Below are positions 9,336-18,699 of a stretch of DNA of 64,000 nucleotides, piece by piece; within the stretch, counting starts at the first letter, position 1, and every line of letters starts with the position of its first letter. A model generated the notes under the pieces. That model did no database searches, was not told where the DNA came from, and saw nothing but the letters and a program-made list of their open reading frames with translations. Source of the stretch: Mucilaginibacter sp. SMC90 (GTDB taxonomy: Bacteria; Bacteroidota; Bacteroidia; Sphingobacteriales; Sphingobacteriaceae); NCBI RefSeq assembly GCF_022811725.1, contig NZ_CP094527.1, positions 1,054,001 through 1,118,000 of the forward strand, read 5' to 3'. The position numbers were made by a program, and so were the translations under genes.

Positions 9336-9424
9336 AATTCTGTTAATTTAATTTGAATTTGTGCCTGCTCTGCCGGTTAAGTGTTTGATGTAAACAACTA
9401 AACTACAGAACAGGACTTTATATT

Positions 9425-10348
9425 TTAAACATTGGTAACCAGGTAGTTGTTAATGAGTTTGCGGGCTTCTGTTTTACTTTTCTGAGCATCCCATTTTTCT
9501 TTTGCCGATTGATCGGCAAGGTCAAAAAGGCGTTCATACAATAGTTTGCCGTCTACTTTTCCTTTTAGTTTGATGATGGTATTTTGAGCATAAACTTCAT
9601 CCCATACCTGGCGAACGGCTGTCCAGTAGGGTTGTTGTTTTTGCCACCAGCCTTTGGCAAAAGCAAATTTGCTTTCGTCGGTTTTAGTAAATTCTTCGTA
9701 GCCTTTTTCGCGGGCCAAAAGCTTATCACCGCCATTTGAGCGAATTATTTTTTGATTATCCTGCTCAAACATCCAACCGTTGGGCGTTAAGTAAATACGG
9801 TTGCCGCGGCGCAATACATTATAATCGTTGCGTTTGGTAAATTCACGGCGGGGCAGGGGCGAATCGCATTCGCTTTGCCAAAAATGTTTACCATCTGCAT
9901 GGATCCAGGTGCCTATACTTTCATAACGCGGACTGTCATCAACCTGAAAAACTTTTTGCACCCAGCGGCCTTTAGCTTCGGCTGCTTTTAAGGTGCCTTT
10001 TTTCCAGGTACTGCTTTGGTCAAAGTTGAGCAGGGTAGGTTCTTCGTACACCCAGTCTTCGCGCCAGTGTTTTATTACCGCACTGTCACCTATAACCAAT
10101 AAATGCTGTATAACTATTTTTTTTGGCGAGTCTTCTTCAACGGCTGCCCATTCATATCCCCATGAATGGTATTGCGGATGGTTGCGGTATGCCGTATCGG
10201 GCGAAAAAGTTTCGGCATAATCAAAAGTTACTTTATAGAAGCCGCCAAGCGCGCGAATGGCGGCGCGGTCCTGATCTAATTTTGATTGTGCCCAAAGGCT
10301 GGTCTGTATGGTGCTTAACAGGATTATCAGGAAAAGGAATTTCTTCAT
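9425..10348 (-). CDS. DUF6607 family secreted protein
   Basis: A 307-residue protein with a clear signal peptide (1-20, ending SLWAQ). The mature domain is rich in Trp and Tyr (GGFYKVTFDYAETFSPD, WGYEWAAVEEDSPKKIVIQHLL, WVYEEPTLLNF, GWWQKQQPYWTAVRQVWDEVY). This matches DUF6607, a Bacteroidota family of unknown function typically coded beside FecA-like TonB receptors and DUF6686 proteins, as in this window. It is probably periplasmic. A role in iron acquisition is inferred only from neighbours. Confidence 0.7.
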   Translation of the reverse strand: MKKFLFLIILLSTIQTSLWAQSKLDQDRAAIRALGGFYKVTFDYAETFSPDTAYRNHPQYHSWGYEWAAVEEDSPKKIVIQHLLVIGDSAVIKHWREDWVYEEPTLLNFDQSSTWKKGTLKAAEAKGRWVQKVFQVDDSPRYESIGTWIHADGKHFWQSECDSPLPRREFTKRNDYNVLRRGNRIYLTPNGWMFEQDNQKIIRSNGGDKLLAREKGYEEFTKTDESKFAFAKGWWQKQQPYWTAVRQVWDEVYAQNTIIKLKGKVDGKLLYERLFDLADQSAKEKWDAQKSKTEARKLINNYLVTNV

Positions 10349-10744
10349 GAACAGGGTAATTTATTGCTGTGACGCTTTAACATCAACAAAGAAATACCTT
10401 ATTTAGAATAAATCCAAATAAAAATAAAAAAACCTTATTGACAATTTAGTTTTTTTAATTAAAACAATTGGCTGCAAGTACACTTAACTACAGCAATGCT
10501 GTAATCACATAGGGCGTTATCTAATCTTGCTGCATTGAATTTTTACTGTGTCAACCCTTAATGTTTTATTCATTTTATTCATCTTGGTAGTTTGGCCTGC
10601 CAATAACTATATTTAAGCGTAAAATATTTTTTAGCTATAAGCTGCTTTATACAGTTTAATCATATAAAACAATATATATTATTCAGCGTATTATTGGTGT
10701 ACCCCCTTAACGATAATAAGTTTTGCTGAGTTGAAACGCCAATT
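10349..10744. promoter_or_regulatory. AT-rich divergent promoter region with a 15-nt palindrome (10489-10503)
   Basis: About 400 bp separate the divergent DUF6607 and STAND NTPase genes. The DNA is clearly more AT-rich than the flanking genes. The only structured site is TACAGCAATGCTGTA at 10489-10503, a perfect odd palindrome and a possible operator. No tiny gene was recognised. Confidence 0.4.
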
Positions 10745-13282
10745 ATGACCAGTTTTTCTAAACATTATTTCGAGACCTTAAAAAATTCTGTACTTACAAT
10801 TACGGGTTTATCAAATATTGCCCCGGCAGATTGTAAAATGCTTGAAAATCAAATTCTTGAAAAAACCAAGCAGCGGGTTAGCGAAACAACGTTAAAGCGG
10901 ATTTATGGTTTTGCATATAGTAAGTTCAATCCATCTATGTTTACCCTGAATACGCTGTCGCGCTATTGTGACTACGAGGGCTGGGACGATTTTTGTAAAA
11001 AGCAGGAGGCCGAATCAGTAAAACAAAGCAGCACTACGGTTGATTGGGACCTTTTGAAAGCAAATGCCGGTAAAATAACTTCTTTTACGCTGCAGGCAAT
11101 TAAAAACAAAACCGGCGTCCCTTACCCGCAAACCATCAGGAGGCAATTTATTGATGATCATTTTGCAGCCTTTTTGAGGGGAAGTTATACAGCAACAGTA
11201 TTCGCAGCGCCGGCAGGGTACGGTAAAACGGTGGCGCTTTGCCATTGGATCGATGAAAAGATCCAGCAAAACAGCCATGATATTGTGCTTTTTTTTAGCA
11301 GCAGCGCTTTAATGAATGTGTTTTTAAGCGGTCGCGATTTAAACGATTGGATGCTGGGTTTGCTTGGCTATTCAATAGAAGAGGACATTGTAGCTTTACT
11401 TGATGTAAAGCAACGTAAGGAAGGCCGCTTTTTTCTGATCGTTGACGGGGTTGATGAACATATGTTTAAGAACGATCAGTTTCAACTGATTATGAACCAG
11501 TTGATTGACATTTTTTCATTTTATCAATCGCATGAATGGTTTAAGCTGGTTTTAACCATGCGTTCATCAACGTGGATTAATTATAGCCACATGATTGAGA
11601 TGGAACAAAGCCCATGGTTTGAGGGTTTTTTTAGTTCGCATAGTCAGCCCTCAAACGTACCGTTGTTCAGCGTGCAGGAAATAAAGGAGCTTTGTCTTAA
11701 AATTAATCCTGCTATAAAGAATTTTATAGCAGTAAATGTAGTTGAGAATTTTAATCATCCGTTATATTTTCAGTTTTACTATAAACAGCATAAAAAGAAC
11801 TTTTCGCTCAACGATGCTGATCATGTGAGTGTTTATGAGCTCATTTCAAATTTTGTTTTGAACAAAGTTTATATGGGCCAGTATTCGGCCGATAAAATAT
11901 ACCTTATCCAGGCCATAGTTGAGCAGATGAGTTTTGCTAATGGTGTGTTTGAGGCAAGTAAACTTAAACTTATCAACCTCATTAAGCAATATAGTCACGC
12001 TTATCTTGAGTTGTTAAGTATCGGCTTTATTCGTGAGTTGAATACCAGCAGTGATTTTGAATACAGAACTTTAATTGAGTTCAGTAACGATCATTTTTTA
12101 GAGTTTTCCATATCCAGGTATCTGCTGCGTAAAAATGATAACCTTTTTAATATCGACCTTATAAATATTATTAACCAATATTTTACAGGCGAACGTAAGT
12201 TATCCATATTAAAATGGAGCATTATTTATGCTATTAAAAGCGGGCAGCAGGAAAGTTTCCAGCTTTTATCACAAACCCGCCTTGCAACCAGCGAAAAATC
12301 AAACCTCATCATTTTTTTAGGCGATTTACTTGAAAAAGAATTAGGCACTTTAAAAGATACCGAAACGCTGATACAGTATTTTAAACAGGATTGCAGCGAT
12401 GAGTTATTTGATTATTTGTTTGGCCTGGAATTTATAAATAATGATTACGCCAAAACCCTGCACACGCTGCTTAAGTTTGAACTTTCGGAGAAAAAGACAA
12501 TCCTGGTTTACACTGGCCTGGCCACAATAAGCATATTGAGGCTTGATATTAATAAACTTGAAGATTATCTTAAAATAATGAGCGGTTTCGGCGCTACCAA
12601 TTATTTTGAGTTTTCCGTTAACCCATTAAAGTGCATCAATACAATTTATCAATACCTTAAATACGGCGTTGTTAATAAGGAGTTTTTTAAAGAGCTCACC
12701 AGGTTTTATTTCCGGCCTCCCCTCAATCTGGAGGCCTCTGCCTCAAATGACCTGATATTTTTACTGGCAGCGCACTCTTTAAAACTATGTAACAGGCCGT
12801 TAAAAACACTGCGTTTTATTGCAGTGCTTGAAAAGTATTACCATTTGCCTAACAATGCAACGTCTGTATATGGCTTTTTTTTAAACCGGATAAAGACAGA
12901 AGAATATCTTGCGCTCGGTGAAATCAAAAAAGCCATGTCGCTATATTTTGAACTTGATGAGGCATACAGGAAAACAGAAGGGGCTTTTACCCCGCTTATG
13001 ATAACATCATTTAACTGCATTAAAATTATAGTTAGCTTCAACAACAGGCAACTTTCATTGGCCGACGATACACTTGAAGAGTGGGCAAACCTTATTATTA
13101 ATGAAATGGATTACAAGTTATCACGCGTGTACATGTTTGCTTTTTTATTAAGAAATCAGAACGCTGTCAAACATCCGCCCGAAAAAGTTTACAAGCATAT
13201 CAGCTATATGTTTTTGAAAACAATGAGCGAAGCCGGTTTACGTCCTGATATATTCTTAAAGCAAAATAGTTTTATAAGCTGA
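10745..13282 (+). CDS. STAND/NACHT-like NTPase with N-terminal HTH-like domain and helical C-terminus
   Basis: An 845-residue protein. Residues 1-85 form a helical domain common in Bacteroidota (VSETTLKRIYGF, FTLNTLSRYCDYEGWDDF), probably DNA- or protein-binding. The NTPase core has Walker A AAPAGYGKT (154-162), Walker B FLIVDGVDE (230-238), whose DGxDE form is NACHT-like, and an arginine after a strand, TMR (271-273). Residues about 330-845 are all-helical, resembling a TPR-like sensor. No signal peptide, nuclease, TIR or protease domain is visible. It is monocistronic, convergent with a DUF892 gene (11-bp overlap of 3' ends), and AT-rich compared with neighbours. It could be a signalling or defence ATPase; the function is unknown. 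Confidence 0.75.
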   Translation: MTSFSKHYFETLKNSVLTITGLSNIAPADCKMLENQILEKTKQRVSETTLKRIYGFAYSKFNPSMFTLNTLSRYCDYEGWDDFCKKQEAESVKQSSTTVDWDLLKANAGKITSFTLQAIKNKTGVPYPQTIRRQFIDDHFAAFLRGSYTATVFAAPAGYGKTVALCHWIDEKIQQNSHDIVLFFSSSALMNVFLSGRDLNDWMLGLLGYSIEEDIVALLDVKQRKEGRFFLIVDGVDEHMFKNDQFQLIMNQLIDIFSFYQSHEWFKLVLTMRSSTWINYSHMIEMEQSPWFEGFFSSHSQPSNVPLFSVQEIKELCLKINPAIKNFIAVNVVENFNHPLYFQFYYKQHKKNFSLNDADHVSVYELISNFVLNKVYMGQYSADKIYLIQAIVEQMSFANGVFEASKLKLINLIKQYSHAYLELLSIGFIRELNTSSDFEYRTLIEFSNDHFLEFSISRYLLRKNDNLFNIDLINIINQYFTGERKLSILKWSIIYAIKSGQQESFQLLSQTRLATSEKSNLIIFLGDLLEKELGTLKDTETLIQYFKQDCSDELFDYLFGLEFINNDYAKTLHTLLKFELSEKKTILVYTGLATISILRLDINKLEDYLKIMSGFGATNYFEFSVNPLKCINTIYQYLKYGVVNKEFFKELTRFYFRPPLNLEASASNDLIFLLAAHSLKLCNRPLKTLRFIAVLEKYYHLPNNATSVYGFFLNRIKTEEYLALGEIKKAMSLYFELDEAYRKTEGAFTPLMITSFNCIKIIVSFNNRQLSLADDTLEEWANLIINEMDYKLSRVYMFAFLLRNQNAVKHPPEKVYKHISYMFLKTMSEAGLRPDIFLKQNSFIS

Positions 13283-13817
13283 TAGCTGCATTTTGATCAT
13301 TGTCATACTTCGCTATCAGGAAATTATAAAGCGTATGACTGTTTTTTGAATTGTTTAAATATTCTTTCACAAATTGGTTCATGGATATGTTGTTTTTCTC
13401 GATGGCTGTTAACCGGAGAACCTGAATCGAACTTTTTTCGATGCTTGTAACATAATTCAGGTATGAAAGGATGCACATATCACGCAGTACCTCATTATCG
13501 GTTTGTTGATGAATGGTTGTAAACTCATCTTCAAGCAGGGAGATAAGGCCACTGCAGTTATCAAACGAATAGCGTTGTTGAAGTTGCGCATATATACCAT
13601 CCATGCGGGCAATTTGCTGTTCGGTTTCGCTGATGGTTTCTTTTATTGGGATATTGATATCTTTAAAGGTGTCGGTATCGGTAATTTCTAAAAGTCTTTC
13701 AGCTAAGTGTGCCTGGGCACAGTAAATCCTGTTAAGATGGTCGGTGAAAAAGATGGCCAATTTATCTGACTCCGATTGTGCTGGGTAAGGGGGTACCATA
13801 CGGGTGTTTTTTTTCAT
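13272..13817 (-). CDS. DUF892 / YciE-YciF ferritin-like protein
   Basis: A 181-residue all-helical cytosolic protein. It shows the DUF892 pattern: IFFTDHLNRIYCAQAHLAERL (helix 1), IKETISETEQQIARMDGIY (helix 2), then long helices containing LLEDEFTTIHQQTDNEVLRDMCILSYLNYV. The family has a four-helix ferritin-like fold and is tied to stress responses. Some metal-ligand positions (E and H in helices 1-2) are not obvious here, so catalysis is doubtful. The 3' end overlaps the 3' end of the STAND NTPase gene by 11 bp in convergent orientation, so the two are not co-transcribed. Confidence 0.7.
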   Translation of the reverse strand: MKKNTRMVPPYPAQSESDKLAIFFTDHLNRIYCAQAHLAERLLEITDTDTFKDINIPIKETISETEQQIARMDGIYAQLQQRYSFDNCSGLISLLEDEFTTIHQQTDNEVLRDMCILSYLNYVTSIEKSSIQVLRLTAIEKNNISMNQFVKEYLNNSKNSHTLYNFLIAKYDNDQNAAISL

Positions 13818-14449
13818 TAATAATTATCAGTCGTCGTTAAATAATAATGCAGCTGTTACATTGAAGCTTTGCTTTAAAAGGCTGATTGACCGATAAAACA
13901 GAGGAATGAGATATTGATAGGAAAATAACCGACCGGTTAACCGGCTTTTAGAGTAATTTGAGCAAATGCTAATTGTGCTAAAGTTATTTTTTGTTGTTTA
14001 TTAGGCAGCAAGTTTATACAATATTCATTCTTTAATGTGATAACGAAATAAACAACTTTGTTTGCTTCAATTAATCGTCAGGGCATTATTAAATAAATCT
14101 ACAATACGCAGGTCAAAAGGCGTACCGATTTTGTAGCATACACGTAAAAAATGCAATTGTAATATATAAGTTACCTTTTTTTTAGGTTTTTTTTGAGTGA
14201 GGAAATGTGATTTTCCTGATAGTTATAAAATATAACTTAAGCTTTGAGTTTTTTGTTATGGTTATACATCATAGTATACAGAGGTGTTTAATTTATAACC
14301 AGGTACATCAAACCCGTTGTTTTTTTTAAGATATTCACTTGTTCAGAATGTCTCCAGAATTAAATAGTCAGATTTAATTTTTTTAACGTATAAATTATTA
14401 TATCGCTGAAATTTTATGTAGCATTGCTATTGTTTATACTCATTATTGA
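13818..14449. other. 630-bp strongly AT-rich intergenic region
   Basis: No coding sequence, RNA gene or clear repeat family is seen. It carries the promoter for the DUF892 gene at the left and, at the right, that for the small protein and TonB receptor. The short inverted repeat ACCGGTTAACCGG near 13930-13945 is the only palindrome noted. Runs of T are frequent. Confidence 0.4.
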
Positions 14450-15004
14450 TTGAAAAAGACCTTTGCCATAGTCATGTTAGTTACCCATTTGCTTAATTTG
14501 CTGGGGTATATGGCGCTTAATCAATATTTTGTCAATAAATCAAATAAGGTAATAGCGCGTCAGATAGCTAAAGGCAAATACAACAGCCATGACCTTATTG
14601 AAATCAGGATCAAGCAGAATTTACCTTTTATTCATGATTGGGATAGTTATGTAAACATTTCCGGACAGTTGCAACTGGAAGGTGTTTCATACAATTACGT
14701 AAAACTCAGGGTTACCCGCGATACGCTTTATGTGCAGTGCATCCCCAATTATGAAACAACAAAGCTGCTTAATGAAAATGTGATCTGCGCTAAAAAGCTC
14801 AATAGCGCACCCATCAGTAAGCGTAACCACGAGTCGTCAGAAAAGAAACTGGGCAGTGATGCTAAATATAATTGCCCCGAAATTTCATACTCTTTTATAA
14901 AGCCGGCAGAGCCTGTTCAGCCTCCCGGCACATTTATTTATATCAGCATACCTGATGCCTTTGTGTCAGTTGGCGGTCAACCGCCAGAAATGGCACTTGC
15001 CTGA
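14450..15004 (+). CDS. Membrane-anchored small protein upstream of TonB receptor
   Basis: A 184-residue protein starting at TTG 14450, which gives a sensible N-terminus: MKKT followed by a hydrophobic segment (about 5-26). This is either an uncleaved anchor or a signal peptide. The rest is periplasmic, with KGKYNSHDLIEIRIKQNLPF, ISGQLQLEGVSYNYVKLRVTRDTLYVQCIPNYE and a Pro-rich tail. I do not recognise a named domain, though such proteins commonly precede TonB-dependent receptors in Bacteroidota. It lies 131 bp upstream of the fecA-like gene on the same strand, so it is probably co-transcribed. The function is unknown. Confidence 0.65.
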   Translation: MKKTFAIVMLVTHLLNLLGYMALNQYFVNKSNKVIARQIAKGKYNSHDLIEIRIKQNLPFIHDWDSYVNISGQLQLEGVSYNYVKLRVTRDTLYVQCIPNYETTKLLNENVICAKKLNSAPISKRNHESSEKKLGSDAKYNCPEISYSFIKPAEPVQPPGTFIYISIPDAFVSVGGQPPEMALA

Positions 15005-15135
15005 ATTTATAGCTGATAATTAATCTGTTCCCTCAATTTTAATGACATGCATTGTTGCGCCATGATGTGCTATGCGCATGCATGGGCTATTGTTGTGTGC
15101 GAACAGCAAACCCCTAATCTTTTTAATTTGAATAA

Positions 15136-17319
15136 ATGAATACCCTTTATAAAATTTCATTAACCGCGTTTTTTACGGGCTGCGCAGGATTAGCCCAGGC
15201 GCAACACAAAAGCGTTAAAGATACACTGCAGCTTGATAGTGTTATCATTAAAGAAAGCAGGCCAAAACATTTACCCAATGTATCGGGCACTAATATTTTT
15301 GCCGGTAAAAAAACCTTTGATGTTTTTTTGGATGCTGGTAAGGCTAACTTAGCTAATAACAATGCCCGCATGGCATTTGCCAAAGTACCGGGTGTTAACG
15401 TGTGGGAGATGGATGGTGCCGGCCTGCAGCTTAACATAGGTACCCGTGGTACCGATACTCACCGGTCTATCGAAACCAATATCAGGCAAAATGGCTACAA
15501 TACCAATTCTGATATGTTTGGATATCCCGAAAATCATTACAATGTTCCATTTCAGGCTATAAGTGAAATCCAGATTGTACGCGGCTCGGCGGCATTGCAA
15601 TTTGGCAGCCAGTTTGGCGGTATGGTTAATTTCAAGCTTAAAGAAGGCGATAGCACTAAAGTGTTTGGTTTTGAAAGCGAACAATCGGCAGGTTCAAACA
15701 GGTTTTTTAACTCGTATAATGCTATTGGCGGCAAAGTGGGCAAAGTTAGCTATTATGCCTTTTACAGCGCGCGTACCGGAGATGGCTGGAGGCCCGACGC
15801 TGCCTTTAATTCACGCGCTTACTATGCCAATATTAAATACCAGTTTAATGATAAGGGAAGTATTGCCTTGCAATTTTCACGGTCTGATTACAGGCAGCAA
15901 ATAGCAGGCGGTTTAACCGATGCGCAGTTTGATGCCGACAATCGTCAATCAACCCGTGCGCGTAACTTCTTTAACCCGGAAATTAATATCCCGGCGTTAT
16001 TGTTCAATTATCAGTTTGATAAAGATACCAGGCTGGAGGTTACTTCGCACGTGTTATTTGGCCAGCGTAATAGTGTACAGTTTATCAACACAGCTAATAT
16101 TCCTGATACGGTTAATACAAGCCTGAAAACTTATAACCCGCGCCAGGTTGACCGTGATTATTATGCGGCTTTCACTACCGAGGCCCGTTTGCTTCATAAT
16201 TATAAACTGGGCGATCTTAAGAGCTCATTTACAGCTGGCGTAAGGTATTTTGAAGAAACCACCAAGCGTAAACAAAAAGGTACAGGCACAGTGGCCTCTG
16301 ATTTTGACCTGAGCCTGGTTAAAGATTATGGAATAGATTTAAGGTTGCATACCTTAAACTACGCTGCTTTTGTAGAAAATATGTTCCAGGTAACAGAAGC
16401 ATTTACAATTACTCCCGGTGTTCGCTTTGAACAAATTAACACAACAACATCTGGTGTTATTGTAAACCGTACTGTGCCGGTAAGCTATAATGACAAGCGT
16501 AATTTTCCGTTGTTTGGTACAGGGTTACAATATCAGCTTGCTGATGGAAGCCAGTTTTATGGCAACTTTTCACAAGCTTACCGCCCTTACATTTATGCAG
16601 CTGTTACTCCTGCCGATCAGTTAACGATCATTGACCCTAACATTAAAGATAGCAAGGGTTATGATGCAGATCTGGGTTACCGCGGACATATCAACACTGT
16701 ATTTAGTTTTGATGTCAACGCCTTTTATGTTTACTATGGCAACAGGGCGGGTACTTTAACCCAAACGGATGCCAATAATGTAAGCCACCTTTATATGACC
16801 AATATTGGCAATGGCGTAGCTAAAGGTGTTGAGGCGTTTACTGAAGTTTCGCTGATCCGTTCGTTTGACAAATCGGCAGGAAGTGATCTCCGTTTGTTCA
16901 ACTCGCTGTCATATACCCATGGCCGTTACACCAGTGGTTCCATAAGCCAAAATGGCAAAAATGTAAGCTTAAAAGATAATCGTCTTGAAGGTACTCCGGA
17001 TTGGATAGATCGCGCAGGTTTAACGTTTTTAAGCGGCCACGTAAGCAGCACGCTACAATACAGCTATGTTGGCAAAAGCTTTAGTGATGCTAATAACACT
17101 GTTCTTAACCCGACAGGAGCAACCGGTATTGTACCGTCTTATCATTTGTTTGACTGGGCTTTCAATTATAGTTTCCTTAAAAACTATCATCTTACTGCCA
17201 ACGTGAACAATATTTTTAACGCTAAATATTTTACACGCCGTATTAACATGTATCCTGGCCCGGGTATTTTACCTGCCGACGGACGTACGTTTAACATTGG
17301 CTTTGGTGTGAAGATTTAG
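15136..17319 (+). CDS. TonB-dependent receptor, FecA-like
   Basis: A 727-residue outer-membrane receptor with a signal peptide (1-22, ending LAQAQ). The plug domain (about 30-165) contains FAKVPGVNVWEMDGAGLQLN, IGTRGTD, and ISEIQIVRGSAALQFGSQFGG, which are typical plug motifs. About 22 beta strands follow, including YGNFSQAYRP and the C-terminal YHLTANVNNIFNAKYFTRR and a final RTFNIGFGVKI. Lacking an N-terminal CarboxypepD-like extension, it resembles FecA/citrate-iron receptors rather than SusC. The iron neighbourhood (SIP, DUF6607, DUF6686) supports a ferric-complex substrate; which one is unknown. Confidence 0.88.
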   Translation: MNTLYKISLTAFFTGCAGLAQAQHKSVKDTLQLDSVIIKESRPKHLPNVSGTNIFAGKKTFDVFLDAGKANLANNNARMAFAKVPGVNVWEMDGAGLQLNIGTRGTDTHRSIETNIRQNGYNTNSDMFGYPENHYNVPFQAISEIQIVRGSAALQFGSQFGGMVNFKLKEGDSTKVFGFESEQSAGSNRFFNSYNAIGGKVGKVSYYAFYSARTGDGWRPDAAFNSRAYYANIKYQFNDKGSIALQFSRSDYRQQIAGGLTDAQFDADNRQSTRARNFFNPEINIPALLFNYQFDKDTRLEVTSHVLFGQRNSVQFINTANIPDTVNTSLKTYNPRQVDRDYYAAFTTEARLLHNYKLGDLKSSFTAGVRYFEETTKRKQKGTGTVASDFDLSLVKDYGIDLRLHTLNYAAFVENMFQVTEAFTITPGVRFEQINTTTSGVIVNRTVPVSYNDKRNFPLFGTGLQYQLADGSQFYGNFSQAYRPYIYAAVTPADQLTIIDPNIKDSKGYDADLGYRGHINTVFSFDVNAFYVYYGNRAGTLTQTDANNVSHLYMTNIGNGVAKGVEAFTEVSLIRSFDKSAGSDLRLFNSLSYTHGRYTSGSISQNGKNVSLKDNRLEGTPDWIDRAGLTFLSGHVSSTLQYSYVGKSFSDANNTVLNPTGATGIVPSYHLFDWAFNYSFLKNYHLTANVNNIFNAKYFTRRINMYPGPGILPADGRTFNIGFGVKI

Positions 17320-17340
17320 GCCTTAGCCCAGGAGAAGCGC

Positions 17341-17455
17341 ATAGTTGACTCACCCGGTCAACGCATCGTTGCACGGCCCTCACTTTGGCTACGCCGCAAA
17401 GAGGGCAGAAAGCAAAAAGCAAAATCCCCTCTTTACGCTTGCGTAGGGAGGGGGT
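17341..17455. repeat. Intergenic repeat remnant between fecA-like gene and response regulator
   Basis: Contains a hairpin in which GCCCTCACTTTGGC pairs with GCAAAGAGGGC, and a CCCCTC/GAGGGGG-type element. It is preceded by GACTCACCCGGTCAACG, which looks like a repeat family of Bacteroidota genomes. There is no gene. Confidence 0.45.
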
Positions 17456-17484
17456 AATGAGCATGGCAATGTAGAGGTAAGGCA

Positions 17485-17518
17485 AAAACGGCCCTTCAAA
17501 TTAATGGAGGGCCGTTTT
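17485..17518. terminator. Bidirectional terminator between convergent genes
   Basis: AAAACGGCCCT pairs perfectly with AGGGCCGTTTT across a 12-nt loop. A/T tracts on both sides let it serve the fecA-like gene (+) and the response regulator (-). Confidence 0.85.
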
Positions 17519-17539
17519 ATTTATACTGATAAGGATTAC

Positions 17540-17911
17540 TTATTTGTTGACGTGTTTTTTTACGATCTCGGATAGTGCGGTAAGGTCAAAAGGTTTGGCA
17601 AGGTAGCCATCGGCATTACCGGCCTTGGCTATTTCTTTAATATTGCTCACTGCCGAAATAATGATCACGGGAATGTGGCTGGTAGCCGGATCATCTTTTA
17701 TTCCTTTACTTAGCTGTTGCCCGTTGGCGTCGCTGCTCCAATCGGTAAGCCAGTTGTCAAGCAAAATCAGGTCGGGGTTAATAGTGGTTAAGGTGCGCAG
17801 GATGCGGGCGTTATCAGATTGTATTACTTCATAGCCTTCTTCCTCCAATACATACACCACGGTGTCGCGGATATCTTTATCGTCCTCTATAACTAAAACC
17901 TTTTTGGCCAT
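17540..17911 (-). CDS. Single-domain response regulator
   Basis: A 123-residue stand-alone receiver domain. The acidic pair E9-D10-D11 (VIEDDKD), the phospho-acceptor D52 in LILLDNW, the switch serine in IIISAV and the lysine in YLAKPF are all present, so it should be phosphorylated by a histidine kinase. There is no output domain, so it acts as a CheY- or Spo0F-like relay. No kinase gene is in the window. The insertion TDWSSDANGQQL after D52 is longer than in CheY but occurs in related Bacteroidota proteins. It ends 22 bp from the shared terminator. Confidence 0.92.
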   Translation of the reverse strand: MAKKVLVIEDDKDIRDTVVYVLEEEGYEVIQSDNARILRTLTTINPDLILLDNWLTDWSSDANGQQLSKGIKDDPATSHIPVIIISAVSNIKEIAKAGNADGYLAKPFDLTALSEIVKKHVNK

Positions 17912-18044
17912 AAGTTTGATTGATTGCTAAATACTTTATTAAAATGCCCGCCTTTGGGCCGGCTTTGTTTAAGTATATAACAAACAAATACCCGGTATTT
18001 GTTTTACTTATAGTATTAAATAAAAAATATATTATTGGTTAAAT

Positions 18045-18626
18045 TTAGCCGGCAACGTTATTATAACAAGCACGGCAGCGGGGCTCATAACTTTCTTTTT
18101 CGCCCAACAATATTTTTGAGTTATCATGCACTAAACGGTAAGAGTATTGGGCCGGATTACCACATCTTACACAAACAGCCTGTAGCTTGGTTACCGATTC
18201 GGCAATGGCCATAATGGCTGGCATGGAACCAAAGGGGCGACCTTTAAAATCCATATCAAGGCCTGCTACTATTACACGTACACCGCGATTAGCCAGCACG
18301 GTACAAACTTCGGGCAATTCATCGTCAAAAAACTGGGCCTCATCAACACCTATTACATGAGCATCGCTGGCCAGCAATAAAATGGCCGAAGCGCTATCAA
18401 CCGGGGTGGAAGTTATTTTGCTGGCATTGTGTGAAATAATGGCATCCTCACCGTAACGGGTATCAGCTTTAGGGCTAAAAATTTCAACCTTAAGCCGGGC
18501 TATACGGGCGCGGTTAAGCCTCCTGATCAGCTCTTCGGTTTTACCCGAAAACATTGATCCGCAGATAACCTCTATACTGCCGCCTAACTCACTTTTACGC
18601 CTGAAAACCTCTTCGTGATATACCAT
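18045..18626 (-). CDS. tdk: Thymidine kinase
   Basis: Phosphorylates thymidine with ATP in the nucleotide-salvage pathway; cytosolic. At 193 residues it is the normal size for type II TK. The P-loop is GSMFSGKT (23-30), the Walker B-like DEAQFF follows, and the lasso region is YRLVHDN. Two CxxC zinc pairs are visible, in CVRCGNP and near the C-terminus in CRACY. The ORF begins MVYHEEVFRRK. It is divergent from the gene at 18700, with 73 bp between them. Confidence 0.95.
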   Translation of the reverse strand: MVYHEEVFRRKSELGGSIEVICGSMFSGKTEELIRRLNRARIARLKVEIFSPKADTRYGEDAIISHNASKITSTPVDSASAILLLASDAHVIGVDEAQFFDDELPEVCTVLANRGVRVIVAGLDMDFKGRPFGSMPAIMAIAESVTKLQAVCVRCGNPAQYSYRLVHDNSKILLGEKESYEPRCRACYNNVAG

Positions 18627-18699
18627 TTATGACTTTTATAGTCGGCAAATATCAGAATTTAATCCTATTTTTGATAAGCATTTTCCTAACATTGAGGCC

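Noticed and set aside
10745..13817. STAND NTPase plus DUF892 as a two-gene defence operon
   Set aside because: The genes are convergent with overlapping 3' ends, so they are not co-transcribed; DUF892 is a stress-linked ferritin-like family, not a known effector.
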